The translations under genes and the position numbers were made by a program. From the NCBI RefSeq assembly GCF_006151805.1, contig NZ_VDDA01000012.1, positions 1 to 64,000 on the forward strand: a stretch of DNA of 64,000 nucleotides, given 5' to 3'. The notes below the pieces were generated by a model that had not been told where the DNA came from, made no database searches, and was given only the letters and a program-made list of their open reading frames with translations. Positions 24,455 through 35,619 of this stretch are shown piece by piece. Each line of letters starts with the position of its first letter. Position 1 is the stretch's first letter. Source of the DNA: Methylobacterium terricola (GTDB lineage Bacteria > Pseudomonadota > Alphaproteobacteria > Rhizobiales > Beijerinckiaceae).

Positions 24455-25647
24455 GAAGTCTCGCTGGATGGGGACGTGAAGCGGGCAAGGCCGAAGGGGG
24501 CGGCCACCGGCAGCGTCTCGCCGCGCAGGATCAGGGTGGCGACGGCTGCGGCGGTGACCGGGGCGAGCAGGTAGCCGTTGCGGTGGTGGCCAGCGGCGAG
24601 CACCAGGCCCGGGCGGGCCTCGCCGAGGATCGGGGCGTCGTCGTCGGAGGTCGGGCGAAAGCCGCTCCACACGCCCGAGACCTGCATCTCCTCCACCCCC
24701 GGCAGGGCGCGCCGTGCGCCCTCCAGCAGGGCGTAGAGGCCGCCGGCGGTGAGGTGCGGGTCGAACCCGGTTTCCTCCACGGTGGCGCCGACGATCAGCG
24801 TGCCGTCGCCCTTCGGCGCCATGTGGACCTGCTCGGTCCAGACCACGTGGGAGAGGTGGCCGCTGCGCGGCGTCATCTGCAGGGCCATCGACTGACCTTT
24901 CAGCGGACGCACCGGCAGGGCGAGGTCAGGCACCAGGCTCCCCTCCCCGGCCCAGGCACCGGAGGCGAGCACCACATGGCCGGCGCGCAAGGACCCGGAC
25001 GTGGTCTCGAGTCCGGCGACCCGGCCGCCCTCGCGGGAGAGCGCCGTGACGGTGCAGCCCTCGATCAGCCGCCCGCCGGCGGCGCGGAAGGCCGCGCGGA
25101 GCGCCGCCATCACCCGGGCCGGATCGACCTGATGGTCCTCGGGGCAGAACAGGCCGGCGGTGACGGTGGGGCGCAGGCCCGGCTCGCGGGCGCGCACTGC
25201 CGGTCCGGACAGCCACTCGGCGGCGAGCCCGTCGCGGCGTTGCAGCTCGTGGCGGAAGCGCAGGCGCTCGACCTCGTCGCGGCCGAGCGCGATGACGAGG
25301 GTGCCCTCGCGGCGGTAATCGATGGTCAGGCCGGATTCGGCCTCCAGCTCGTCGCGAAACGGATGCCAGAGGCGCTGGCTCGCGAGGCAGAGCGGCGACA
25401 GGGCCTCGCCCCCGGGCTCGTGCTCGGCCGCCGCCGCCAGCATGCCGGTGGCGGCGAGGCTCGCCCCGTCGCCGGCGCGGCCGCGCTCGACCACCGCGAC
25501 GGCGACGCCCGCCCGCGCCAGGCGCCAGGCGATCGACAGGCCGATCAGCCCGGCGCCGATCACCGCCACGTCGGCCCGTTCCGGCAGCCGGTCGCTCTCG
25601 GGGCTCGGACCTGCTCCGCCTCGCCGTCCGATCGTCTGCGCGTGCAC
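24451..25647 (-). CDS. thiO: Glycine oxidase for thiazole biosynthesis
   Basis: An FAD-dependent oxidase making dehydroglycine (iminoacetate) for ThiG. It has the Rossmann motif DVAVIGAGLIGLSIAWRL, a second FAD contact GDGASLAATGML, and the family C-terminal block SGVWSGFRPTSDDDAPILGE followed by AAGHHRNGYLLAP. The start is uncertain: GTG 25647 and GTG 25662 each follow the same GGAGACGAGG module through a 15-bp tandem duplication, and the open frame continues to a TTG at 25731 close to the riboswitch. With GTG 25647 the protein is 398 residues with an N-terminal extension before the Rossmann motif. First gene of the thiOSGE operon. Confidence 0.88.
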   Translation of the reverse strand: MHAQTIGRRGGAGPSPESDRLPERADVAVIGAGLIGLSIAWRLARAGVAVAVVERGRAGDGASLAATGMLAAAAEHEPGGEALSPLCLASQRLWHPFRDELEAESGLTIDYRREGTLVIALGRDEVERLRFRHELQRRDGLAAEWLSGPAVRAREPGLRPTVTAGLFCPEDHQVDPARVMAALRAAFRAAGGRLIEGCTVTALSREGGRVAGLETTSGSLRAGHVVLASGAWAGEGSLVPDLALPVRPLKGQSMALQMTPRSGHLSHVVWTEQVHMAPKGDGTLIVGATVEETGFDPHLTAGGLYALLEGARRALPGVEEMQVSGVWSGFRPTSDDDAPILGEARPGLVLAAGHHRNGYLLAPVTAAAVATLILRGETLPVAAPFGLARFTSPSSETS

Positions 25648-25743
25648 CCTCGTCTCCAGCACCCTCGTCTCCACGGTGGCCCGAAGAGAGTGGACTGCGC
25701 CCGGTGGCCGGATGATGCGCGGGGGTCTCAAGGACCCTGTCCA

Positions 25744-25868
25744 ATCCCTACGCCGGTATGAGCCGGATCAGGTTCGAAGGATTTCCGCGCCGACCGGAAT
25801 CTCAAGGCTCTGGGCCTTCGGACTCACGATCCAGCGGTGTCTCAGCCCCTTGCCGGGGATCTCCCTGG
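25744..25868 (-). promoter_or_regulatory. TPP riboswitch (THI box) of the thiOSGE operon
   Basis: Read on the minus strand the leader has ggggctgagacaccgctgg (CTGAGA core near 25,845), an additional stem-loop, and then ccttcgaacctgatccggct, cataccggcgtaggga (25744-25780). These are the conserved halves of the thiamine pyrophosphate aptamer. It lies about 95 bases before the thiO start. Binding of TPP is expected to block translation or terminate transcription of the thiazole genes. The expression platform was not resolved. Confidence 0.92.
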
Positions 25869-25930
25869 AACGGCCGGAATGTGGCGAGCCGGCCCGCCTT
25901 CGTCAACCACCCTCGGCCCGCCGCCCGGAT

Positions 25931-27178
25931 TCACCCCCCCTTGCCCGGACGATAGATCGCCATCTCCTCGGCGATGCCGTCGAGGGGGTGGGTGCCGAGC
26001 AATTCGGGGTCGCCCCACAGGAAATCGACGAAGGGCTTCGACATCAGGAGCGGTTCGGACAGGACCTTGTTGAGCTTGGCCAACCGGCTCGCCAAATTCA
26101 CGTCGCGGCCGATCACCGTGAAATCGAGCCGGGCGCCGGAGCCGACATTGCCGTAGGCCGCCTCGCCATGGTGGAGCGCGATGCCGACCTCGATCCGGGT
26201 GGGGAAGCGTCCGGCGCGGTTCGCCTCCTCGACGCGGCGGAGCGCGGATTGCGCCGCGGTGAGCGCCCCTTGCGCCGCGCCGCCGAGGTCGTCGCCGCTC
26301 TCGCGAAAGATCGCCAGCAGGCCGTCGCCCATATATTTCAGCACCTCGCCGCCCTCGCTCTCGATCGGCGGCACCAGGCAGTCGAAATAGGTGTTGAGCA
26401 GCTCGACCGAGGCCTCGGGCGCCAGCGCGTCGCTGAGGTGGGTGTAGCCGCGCATGTCGGCGAACAGGATCGCCGAGCGGATCCGCTCGACCTGGCCGCG
26501 GCGGATGAAGCCGGCGAGGATCGCCTGATGCGGCCCGTCGCCGACATAGACCCGCAGCACGTGGTCGAGCCGGGCGTTGAGGCCGCGCATCTCCATCACC
26601 GCCGACAGGGTCGGCACGATGAAGCGCAGGATGGCGAGGTCGTCGTCGCCGAAGCCGCGCGGATCGCGGGTCGCGAAGGTCACGCCGTTCTTGGTGCCGT
26701 TGGTGAAGAACAGCGGCACGGTGATGTAGTGGGTGTAGCCCGCGCTTTTAAGCTCCGGGACGATGCTGAAGCGGTCGTCCGGCGTCTCGCGCAAGTCGAG
26801 GATCAGCCACTGGCCGGTGGCGTAGACATGCGCGAAGGGGCTGCGGGCGAGCGCCTTCTCGGTGACTTCGCCATGCGGGAACAACCGGAAGCTGACGCCG
26901 TCCTCCCGGGTCCAGAACCGGCCGACGCCGGAATAATCCGAGTGCAGCGCGTCGATGGCGGTGGTGGCACGATCGACCGGCACGCCGAGGTCGTTCAGCC
27001 GCTCGGCCATGCCGGCGAGAAGGTCGCCGGATTCCGGCAACCTTGCGCCCTCGCTCAGGAGCCAGTCGCGCAGGGCCACGCAATCGCGGAACAGGCCGAT
27101 CGGGATGTCGCTCGCCTCCGACCCGTCCGCCGCGGCCGTGGGCGTCGGGGCGGAGTTGGGGCGAGGCTGGTCGTACAT
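25931..27178 (-). CDS. Class III adenylate/guanylate cyclase with GAF-like sensor
   Basis: A 415-residue protein from ATG 27178; an upstream in-frame extension looks like noise. Residues about 60-225 resemble a GAF-type sensory domain (TVPLFFTNGTKNGVTFATRD). The C-terminal class III cyclase domain has ILFADMRGYTHLSD (metal-binding Asp), YMGDGLLAIF (second metal Asp) and LDFTVIGRDVNLASRL (the late Asp/Asn/Arg block). The single chain would dimerise to make cAMP or cGMP; the residues choosing ATP or GTP cannot be called with certainty. It is soluble. It stands alone after the thiamine operon. Confidence 0.82.
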   Translation of the reverse strand: MYDQPRPNSAPTPTAAADGSEASDIPIGLFRDCVALRDWLLSEGARLPESGDLLAGMAERLNDLGVPVDRATTAIDALHSDYSGVGRFWTREDGVSFRLFPHGEVTEKALARSPFAHVYATGQWLILDLRETPDDRFSIVPELKSAGYTHYITVPLFFTNGTKNGVTFATRDPRGFGDDDLAILRFIVPTLSAVMEMRGLNARLDHVLRVYVGDGPHQAILAGFIRRGQVERIRSAILFADMRGYTHLSDALAPEASVELLNTYFDCLVPPIESEGGEVLKYMGDGLLAIFRESGDDLGGAAQGALTAAQSALRRVEEANRAGRFPTRIEVGIALHHGEAAYGNVGSGARLDFTVIGRDVNLASRLAKLNKVLSEPLLMSKPFVDFLWGDPELLGTHPLDGIAEEMAIYRPGKGG

Positions 27179-27420
27179 GGCTCTGACATGGGCGTCGCAG
27201 CGCGCGAGGGCAAGGCTTGGCCGCGGGCGGCCGGCTTCCCGGCTTGCATGAGACCAGCTTGGCACTTGCCCCGACCCCTGCTAGGAAGCGGATCGTCGTC
27301 AGGTCACGTTCAGGACGACCGTAAGCGTCTCACGTCAAGCAACGCGCTCCCTTGGTGGCCTCCACCGGGCGGGTGCGTGCCGCATCGTCCGGGTGGCCTG
27401 CCCGCTTCGAAAGACGTGTC

Positions 27421-27675
27421 ATGCCTTCCTCCCCCGCTCCGCGCCGCCTGCCCGCTTCCGCCGCGCCGCTGCTCACCGCCCTCCTGCTGTCGGTGATGAT
27501 GACCTGCGTCGTCTCCGCCATCGCCACGCTGCTCAGCCTCGGGCCCACCCCCGATGCGCTGTGGCACTGGCCGCGGGCCTGGGTCGTCTCGTGGCTCGTC
27601 GCCTTCCCGACCCTGCTGCTCGTGCTGCCGCTGGTGCGGCGCGCCGTGGCGCGCCTCGTGGCACCGTCGCCGTAA
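27421..27675 (+). CDS. DUF2798-family small membrane protein
   Basis: An 84-residue protein with two transmembrane helices (LLTALLLSVMMTCVVSAIA and WVVSWLVAFPTLLLVLPLV) separated by a short loop (TPDALWHWPRAW). The pattern MMTCVVS...W...W matches the DUF2798 family; function unknown. ATG 27421 is chosen; a longer open frame lacks sense. It ends at the strong hairpin it shares with rpoD, transcribed toward it. Confidence 0.75.
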   Translation: MPSSPAPRRLPASAAPLLTALLLSVMMTCVVSAIATLLSLGPTPDALWHWPRAWVVSWLVAFPTLLLVLPLVRRAVARLVAPSP

Positions 27676-27676
27676 C

Positions 27677-27714
27677 AGAAAGGCCCGGGAGGTGGTCGCC
27701 TCCCGGGCCTTTCT
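27677..27714. terminator. Bidirectional intrinsic terminator between the DUF2798 gene and rpoD
   Basis: A perfect 16-bp inverted repeat, agaaaggcccgggagg and its complement cctcccgggcctttct, surrounds a six-base loop. T-rich ends exist on both strands (ctttct each way). It lies one base after the plus-strand gene and 18 bases past the rpoD stop, so it probably serves both convergent genes. Confidence 0.85.
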
Positions 27715-27732
27715 GGCGATCGCTCGACCGGC

Positions 27733-29730
<1,998 letters not shown>

Positions 29731-29910
29731 GCTCAGCCTATGCTTCCCGGTGTCGGCAGTGCCCGGGCGGGGGAGGCTCCCGCCGTGCCGGCACCGTGAT
29801 GTCTCGTCGGGCGGCGCACGAGCCGGCCCAGGATCTCACGCAAATGTGCAAGCCATTCGATCGACTTGCCGTTAACTAGTCCGGCGGCAGGCCGCAAGCG
29901 GCGCGTCGCA

Positions 29911-31821
29911 TCAGGACGATTCGGTGTCCTCGGCCGCCTCCGCCTCGCCCTCTGCGCCCGCCACGACGGAAAGGCGGGTCTTCACGTCGCGCAGCCAGGC
30001 GAAGTTGGCCTCCGTCTCCTCATCCGCCAGGGCGCGTTCAGCGGCCCGGAGTTCGCTATGTAGCGTTCCGGCCTTCCTGTGCAAGATCACGGCCTGCCGG
30101 AGCGCGTCCTCCAGCCGCACCGGATCGGCGTGCGGATCGAGGATCCAGCGGTCGCCGGGCCGCACCAGGCCGGCGATCCGGCCGGCCGCGGCGGCGAGCC
30201 CGGCCCGTTCGAGCCGCGCATCCAGGAACGCGGCGTCGCCCGCCCCGCCCTCGGCAGCGAGATCGAGGAGCGCGCCGCGCAAGGCCCGCGCATCCGCCCC
30301 CTCGAACTCGACCTCGGCCAGATCCTCGGCCTCGCGGGCGAGCAGCTCGGGATGGACCAGGAGGGCGGCGACGATCAAGGCCTCGCGCGAGGACGATCCA
30401 CCGGAGAACAGCGACGAGCGGGCGAGGAGCGGGCTCGCCCGCGCCGTGAGGCGGGGCGAGACCGGCGCCGGCGGCGCGCCGCGGCCGCGCGGCACGAAGG
30501 GCGCGCGCTCGCGATACGGGCGCTCGCCCCCGCCCTGCTGCCGGGCACCGCCATTCGGGCTCAGCGAGCGCAGGCGGGCCTCGATGTCGTCGCGGTAGTA
30601 GCGCTTCAGGGTCTCGTCGCGGATGCCGCCGACGATCTCGCGCACGCGCTGGGCGAGGCCGGCGCGGCGCTCCGGGGTGTCGACCGGGCTCATCTCGGTC
30701 TCGCGCGACCACAGCACGTCGACCATCGGCCGGGCACCGTCGAGCACCCGGTCGATCGCGCTTGGCCCCCCGGTGCGCAACAGGTCGTCCGGGTCCTGGC
30801 CCTCGGGCATCAGCGCGAAACGGAGCGATTTTCCCGGCTGGAGTGCCGGCAAAGCCACATCGAGAGCGCGGTAGGCGGCGCGCCGGCCGGCGCCGTCGCC
30901 GTCGAAGCACAGGATCGGCTCGTCGGCCATGCGCCAGAGCAGGCCGAGCTGGTCCTCGGTGAGCGCCGTGCCCAGCGAGGCCACCACCTCCGGGTGCCCG
31001 GCCAGCGTCATGGCGATCGCGTCGACATAGCCCTCGACCGCGATCACCCGACCAGTCTCGTGGGCGGGCTTTCGCGCGGCGTGGTGGTTGTAGAGCATCC
31101 GCCCCTTGTGGAAGAGCGGCGTCTCGGAGGAATTGAGGTATTTCGGCTTGGCGTCCGGGCTCATGCCGCGGCCGCCGAAGGCCACCACCTTGCCGCGCAC
31201 GTCGCGGATCGGAAAGATCACCCGGTCGCGGAACCGGTCGAACGGAACCTTGATGTCGTCGCCGGTGGTGAGCAGGTTCAATTCCACCATCATCTCGGCC
31301 GGCACGTCCCGGGCGGCGAGATGGTCGCGCAGCGCGTAGCGCTCGGGCGGGGCGTAGCCGAGGCGGAAGGTGCGGCGGATCTCGCCGTCGAGGCCCCGGC
31401 CGGCGAGGTAGTCGCGGGCCCGGGCCCCGGCCCGGCCGGCGAGCTGGTCCTCGAAGAAGGCGCAGGCGAGTTCCATCACCTCGAGGGCGCCGCGCCGCCG
31501 CGTCTCGCTCTCGCGCGTCGCCTCGCTCGGCGCCGGCAGCGCCACCCCGGCCTCGGAGGCCAGCCGCTCGACCGCCTCGGGGAACGAGACCCCCTCCGTC
31601 TCCATCACGAAGGTGAAGATGTCGCCGTGCTTGCCGGACGAGAAGCAGTGGTAAAACTGCTTCTGGTCGTTGACGTAGAAGGACGGCGACTTCTCGGCGT
31701 TGAACGGCGACAGGCCACGCCATTCACGCCCCGCCTTCTTGAGGCGCACGCGCCGGCCGACGACCTCGGAGGCCGGCAGCCGGGAGCGGATCTCTTCGAG
31801 CAGATGGGGCGGATAGCGCAA
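29911..31821 (-). CDS. dnaG: DNA primase
   Basis: A 636-residue primase that makes RNA primers at the fork. The N-terminal CHC2-type domain (1-95) keeps the fold but lost zinc ligands: where the classical pattern is C-x2-H ... C-x2-C, this reads LSPFNAEK and YHCFSSG, so three of four ligands are Ser, Asn and Ser. The RNA-polymerase domain has a Toprim core with IAVEGYVDAIAM (catalytic Glu near 252) and LCFDGDGAGRRAA (acidic pair near 300). The C-terminal part is the helicase-binding domain. The gene sits upstream of rpoD, the old macromolecular-synthesis order. Confidence 0.95.
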   Translation of the reverse strand: MRYPPHLLEEIRSRLPASEVVGRRVRLKKAGREWRGLSPFNAEKSPSFYVNDQKQFYHCFSSGKHGDIFTFVMETEGVSFPEAVERLASEAGVALPAPSEATRESETRRRGALEVMELACAFFEDQLAGRAGARARDYLAGRGLDGEIRRTFRLGYAPPERYALRDHLAARDVPAEMMVELNLLTTGDDIKVPFDRFRDRVIFPIRDVRGKVVAFGGRGMSPDAKPKYLNSSETPLFHKGRMLYNHHAARKPAHETGRVIAVEGYVDAIAMTLAGHPEVVASLGTALTEDQLGLLWRMADEPILCFDGDGAGRRAAYRALDVALPALQPGKSLRFALMPEGQDPDDLLRTGGPSAIDRVLDGARPMVDVLWSRETEMSPVDTPERRAGLAQRVREIVGGIRDETLKRYYRDDIEARLRSLSPNGGARQQGGGERPYRERAPFVPRGRGAPPAPVSPRLTARASPLLARSSLFSGGSSSREALIVAALLVHPELLAREAEDLAEVEFEGADARALRGALLDLAAEGGAGDAAFLDARLERAGLAAAAGRIAGLVRPGDRWILDPHADPVRLEDALRQAVILHRKAGTLHSELRAAERALADEETEANFAWLRDVKTRLSVVAGAEGEAEAAEDTESS

Positions 31822-31979
31822 GGGCAGGGTCCGATCGGTGGACCTGCCTTGTAGCGCGTCTTGGTCAGCGGAGTCCTAACGATCAGGAGACGGTCGGCCG
31901 CGTGCTGTTCGGGTAGCGGAAGTGGCAGGAGAACGCGTCCCCCCCGAAAGCCACGCTCTCGTGAGAGCCGCGCCCCGCC

Positions 31980-34142
31980 CTACTCCGCGGCGATCCGCGG
32001 CGCGTAGCCGAGCCGCGTGTTCAACTCCCCGATCAGCTCCGAGGCGGCCTCGGCGATGACGGTGCCGGGCGGGAAGATCGCCGAGGCGCCGGCCTGGCGG
32101 AGCGCCGCGAAGTCGCCGGGCGGGATCACGCCGCCGACGACGATCATCACGTCGGGCCGTCCGGCCTCGTCGAGGGCCCGCTTCAGCTCCGGCACCAGCG
32201 TCAGGTGGCCGGCGGCCAGCGACGAGACGCCGACGATGTGGACGTCGTTCTCCACCGCCTGGCGCGCCGCCTCCTCGGGGGTGGCGAAGAGCGGGCCGAT
32301 ATCGACGTCGAAGCCGAGATCGGCGAAGGCCGAGGCGATCACCTTCTGGCCGCGGTCGTGCCCGTCCTGGCCCATCTTGGCGACCAGGATGCGGGGGCGG
32401 CGCCCATCCGCTTCCTCGAAGGCCTCGACCAGACCGCGCACCCGCTCGACCGCCGCCGACATGCCGCCCATCTCCCGCTTGTAGACGCCCGAGATCGCCC
32501 GGATCTCGGCCCGGTGCCGGCCCCAGGCCCGCTCCAGGGCCTCCGAGATCTCGCCGACCGTGGCCTTCTCGCGCGCCGCCTCGACCGCGAGGGCGAGCAG
32601 GTTGCCGCTGCCCTTGGCCGCTTCGGTCAGCGCCGCGAGCCGCGCCTCGACCGCCTGGCCGTCGCGCTCGGCGCGCAGGCGCGTCAGCTTGTCGATCTGG
32701 AGCGTGCGGACGTTGCCGTTGTCGACCCGCAGGAGGTCGATCGCCCGGTCGCCGTCGGGCTTGTAGCGGTTGACGCCGACGATGACCTGCTGGCCCGAAT
32801 CGATCCGCGCCTGGGTGCGGGCCGCCGCCTCCTCGATGCGCAGCTTCGGGATGCCGGCCTCGATCGCCTTGGCCATGCCGCCGAGCGCCTCGACCTCGCG
32901 GATATGGGCCGAGGCCCGGGCGACGAGATCCTGGGTCAGCCGCTCGACGTAGTAGGAGCCGCCCCACGGATCGATGATCCGGGTGGTGCCGCTCTCCTGC
33001 TGCAGGAACAGCTGGGTGTTGCGGGCGATGCGGGCCGAGAAGTCGGTCGGCAACGCCAGCGCCTCGTCCAGCGCGTTGGTGTGGAGCGACTGGGTGCCGC
33101 CCTGCGTCGCCGCCATCGCCTCGACGCAGGTGCGGGTGACGTTGTTGAACACGTCCTGCGCCGTCAGCGACCAGCCCGAGGTCTGCGAGTGGGTGCGGAG
33201 CGCCAGGGACTTGTCGGATTTCGGCGCGAACTCCTTGACGAGCGAGGCCCAGAGCAGGCGCGCCGCCCGCATCTTGGCCACCTCCATGAAGAAGTTCATC
33301 CCGATCGCCCAGAAGAACGACAGGCGGGGGGCGAACTTGTCGATGTCGAGCCCCGCCGCCAGCCCGGCGCGGATGTACTCGACGCCGTCGGCGAGCGTGT
33401 AGGCGAGTTCGAGATCCTGCGTCGCCCCGGCCTCCTGCATGTGGTAGCCGGAGATCGAGATCGAGTTGAACTTCGGCATGTGGGCCGAGGTATAGGCGAA
33501 GATGTCCGAGATGATCCGCATCGACCCGGCCGGCGGGTAGATGTAGGTGTTGCGGACCATGAACTCCTTGAGGATGTCGTTCTGGATCGTGCCGGCGAGC
33601 TTCTCCGGCGGGACGCCCTGTTCCTCGGCGGCGACGATGTAGAGGGCGAGCACCGGCAGCACCGCGCCGTTCATCGTCATCGACACGGTCATCTGGTCGA
33701 GGGGAATCCCCGAGAACAGCGTCCGCATGTCGTAGATCGAGTCGATCGCGACGCCCGCCATGCCGACATCGCCCGAGACCCGCGGGTGGTCGGAATCGTA
33801 GCCGCGATGGGTGGCGAGGTCGAAGGCGACCGACAGCCCCTTCTGCCCGGCCGCGAGGTTGCGGCGGTAGAAGGCGTTCGAATCCTCGGCCGTGGAGAAG
33901 CCGGCATATTGCCGGATCGTCCAGGGCTGGCTCGCATACATGGTGGGATAGGGCCCGCGCAGGAACGGCGCGATACCCGGATAGGAGCCGGCGAGATCGA
34001 GCCCGGCCCGGTCCTGGGGACCATAAGCACCCTTCACCGGGATCCCCTCGGGGGTCATCCACGGCTCGGCGGGGCTGGGCATCGCGGCGGTCGATTGGGC
34101 CGCCGCGTAGGCGATCTCCGAGAAATCCGGGATGCGGGTCAT
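31980..34142 (-). CDS. Methylmalonyl-CoA mutase, single-chain large subunit
   Basis: A 720-residue coenzyme B12 enzyme converting (R)-methylmalonyl-CoA to succinyl-CoA, used for propionyl-CoA and in the ethylmalonyl-CoA pathway of methylotrophs. The N-terminal TIM barrel contains YPTMYASQPWTIRQYAGF near residue 85 and SGYHMQEAGA near 230. The C-terminal cobalamin domain has the lower-ligand histidine motif GQDGHDRG near 600 and a phosphate loop ending VSSLAAGH. Both halves are in one chain, as in ScpA/MutB. The product is McmA/MutB type. It is transcribed toward dnaG with 158 bases between. The gene symbol is left open because naming differs between genomes. Confidence 0.95.
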   Translation of the reverse strand: MTRIPDFSEIAYAAAQSTAAMPSPAEPWMTPEGIPVKGAYGPQDRAGLDLAGSYPGIAPFLRGPYPTMYASQPWTIRQYAGFSTAEDSNAFYRRNLAAGQKGLSVAFDLATHRGYDSDHPRVSGDVGMAGVAIDSIYDMRTLFSGIPLDQMTVSMTMNGAVLPVLALYIVAAEEQGVPPEKLAGTIQNDILKEFMVRNTYIYPPAGSMRIISDIFAYTSAHMPKFNSISISGYHMQEAGATQDLELAYTLADGVEYIRAGLAAGLDIDKFAPRLSFFWAIGMNFFMEVAKMRAARLLWASLVKEFAPKSDKSLALRTHSQTSGWSLTAQDVFNNVTRTCVEAMAATQGGTQSLHTNALDEALALPTDFSARIARNTQLFLQQESGTTRIIDPWGGSYYVERLTQDLVARASAHIREVEALGGMAKAIEAGIPKLRIEEAAARTQARIDSGQQVIVGVNRYKPDGDRAIDLLRVDNGNVRTLQIDKLTRLRAERDGQAVEARLAALTEAAKGSGNLLALAVEAAREKATVGEISEALERAWGRHRAEIRAISGVYKREMGGMSAAVERVRGLVEAFEEADGRRPRILVAKMGQDGHDRGQKVIASAFADLGFDVDIGPLFATPEEAARQAVENDVHIVGVSSLAAGHLTLVPELKRALDEAGRPDVMIVVGGVIPPGDFAALRQAGASAIFPPGTVIAEAASELIGELNTRLGYAPRIAAE

Positions 34143-34248
34143 CGGCCTGGGGCTCTCGTGGCTGGCGTTCCTTAACGCCGACTTATAGGCCCGGGTGCCG
34201 CTGCGGCCAATGGGTGGAAGGTCGAGGGTCGGGCGCGATCAGGGCGCC

Positions 34249-34590
34249 TCACTCGCTCTCCGCCATCGTCCCGCGCGCCCTTGCCCGCGCCCAGTCGCGC
34301 CGCCGCTGGTCCGCCTTCGATTGCAACGCCTCCCGCTCCACCGGCACGGTGGCGTAGAACTCCGCGACCGCGGCTCCGCCATGGATGCGCTGGCCGCGGC
34401 CGGCCTCCTGCCGCAGCCGCCAGCAGCCCAGCGCCTGGCGCTCGCCGTCACTCCGGGCGCGGGTGCAGGCCTCGGCCCGGCGGTCGCGGGGCGAGGCTTC
34501 GGCGGCCCCCGGGAGGGCCGTCAGCACGAGGGGCGCCATGAGGGCGAGACAGGCAAAGGCGCGAGGAGACAGCGACGGCTTGCGGAGCAT
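34249..34590 (-). CDS. Small secreted basic protein
   Basis: A 113-residue protein from ATG 34590. An N-terminal signal peptide (LSPRAFACLALMAPLVLTAL, cleavage near AEAS) is followed by an Arg- and Gln-rich mature part with two cysteines (ACTRARSDGE, LGCWRLRQ) that may pair. No family recognised. It is transcribed toward the mutase gene and away from the DUF817 gene, 48 bases from the latter's start; the two share the intervening region as a divergent promoter. Confidence 0.5.
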   Translation of the reverse strand: MLRKPSLSPRAFACLALMAPLVLTALPGAAEASPRDRRAEACTRARSDGERQALGCWRLRQEAGRGQRIHGGAAVAEFYATVPVEREALQSKADQRRRDWARARARGTMAESE

Positions 34591-34638
34591 TCCGGACCTT
34601 TCGTATGGGGAGGACCTCAAGCCTAGAGACCCCGTCCC

Positions 34639-35619
34639 ATGCCTGCAACCTTGCCGGGCCGCCAGCCGTCCGACAGCGCAGCCAGGCTCTGGGCGCCGCT
34701 CGCCGGTTTCGCCGCGCGCGAGGAGCGGCTCGGCGCCTGGGCCGAGGCGCGCGGCCCAGTCTGGGCCAAGTTCTACGAGTTCCTGCGCTTCGGGGTGAAG
34801 CAGGGCTGGGCCTGCCTGTTCGGCGGTGCCTTGTGCGGGCTCCTGATCCTCACCCACCTCGCCTGGCCGGCCGGCGCGCCGGTCGCCCGCTACGATGCCC
34901 TCACCCTCGCGGCGATCGCGATCCAGGTCGCGATGCTGGCCTTCCGCCTCGAGACCTGGGAGGAGGCCAAGGTCATCCTGGTCTTCCACGCCGTCGGCAC
35001 CGCCATGGAGCTGTTCAAGACCGCGATGGGCTCCTGGGTCTACCCCGAGCCGAGCTGGCTTCGCCTCGGCGGCGTGCCGCTCTTCACCGGCTTCCTCTAT
35101 GCCAGCGTCGGCTCCTACCTCGCCCGGGTCTGGCGGCTGTTCGATTTCCGCTTCACCCGCCATCCGCCGCTGTGGACCCTCGTCGTCCTGTCGCTGGCGA
35201 TCTACGTCAACTTCTTCACCCAGCACGCCGTCACCGACCTGCGCCTCGTCCTGTTCGCGGGCGCCGCCGCGCTGTTCGGCCCGTGCGTGATCCATTTCCG
35301 GGTCTGGCGGGCCTACCGGCGCATGCCGCTCCTCCTCAGCCTCCTCCTCGTCACCCTGTTCATCTGGTTTGCCGAGAATATCGGCACCGCGACGCGGGGA
35401 TGGATCTACCCCCACCAGGCCGCCGGCTGGGCGGCGGTGTCGCCCCAGACATTCGGCTCGTGGTTCCTGCTGATGATCATCTCCTACACCCTGGTGGCGC
35501 TGGCGAGCCGGCCGGCCCGCCTCTCCGATCCTGGGGCAGCCATTGACGCCGCACCCGTCCCGCCCACTTCCCCGACAGCCATGGCCGAGCCTCGCCCGGC
35601 CGGTTCCTTTCCGGAGTGA
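34639..35619 (+). CDS. DUF817 family multi-pass membrane protein
   Basis: A 326-residue inner-membrane protein with about eight hydrophobic helices. Blocks typical of DUF817 are EEAKVILVFHAVGTAMELFK, MGSWVYPEP, VPLFTGFLYASVGSYL and WFAENIGTATRGWIYP. Function is unknown. The TGA overlaps the GTG of the HtrA-like protease gene (GTGA), so the two are probably translated together, an arrangement that would make sense if the protease acts in the same envelope process. Confidence 0.85.
   Translation: MPATLPGRQPSDSAARLWAPLAGFAAREERLGAWAEARGPVWAKFYEFLRFGVKQGWACLFGGALCGLLILTHLAWPAGAPVARYDALTLAAIAIQVAMLAFRLETWEEAKVILVFHAVGTAMELFKTAMGSWVYPEPSWLRLGGVPLFTGFLYASVGSYLARVWRLFDFRFTRHPPLWTLVVLSLAIYVNFFTQHAVTDLRLVLFAGAAALFGPCVIHFRVWRAYRRMPLLLSLLLVTLFIWFAENIGTATRGWIYPHQAAGWAAVSPQTFGSWFLLMIISYTLVALASRPARLSDPGAAIDAAPVPPTSPTAMAEPRPAGSFPE

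Noticed and set aside
34591..35415. In-frame extension upstream of the small secreted protein at 34,249-34,590
   Set aside because: It overlaps the DUF817 gene antisense and has no start or protein-like sequence; the signal peptide begins at the ATG at 34,590.
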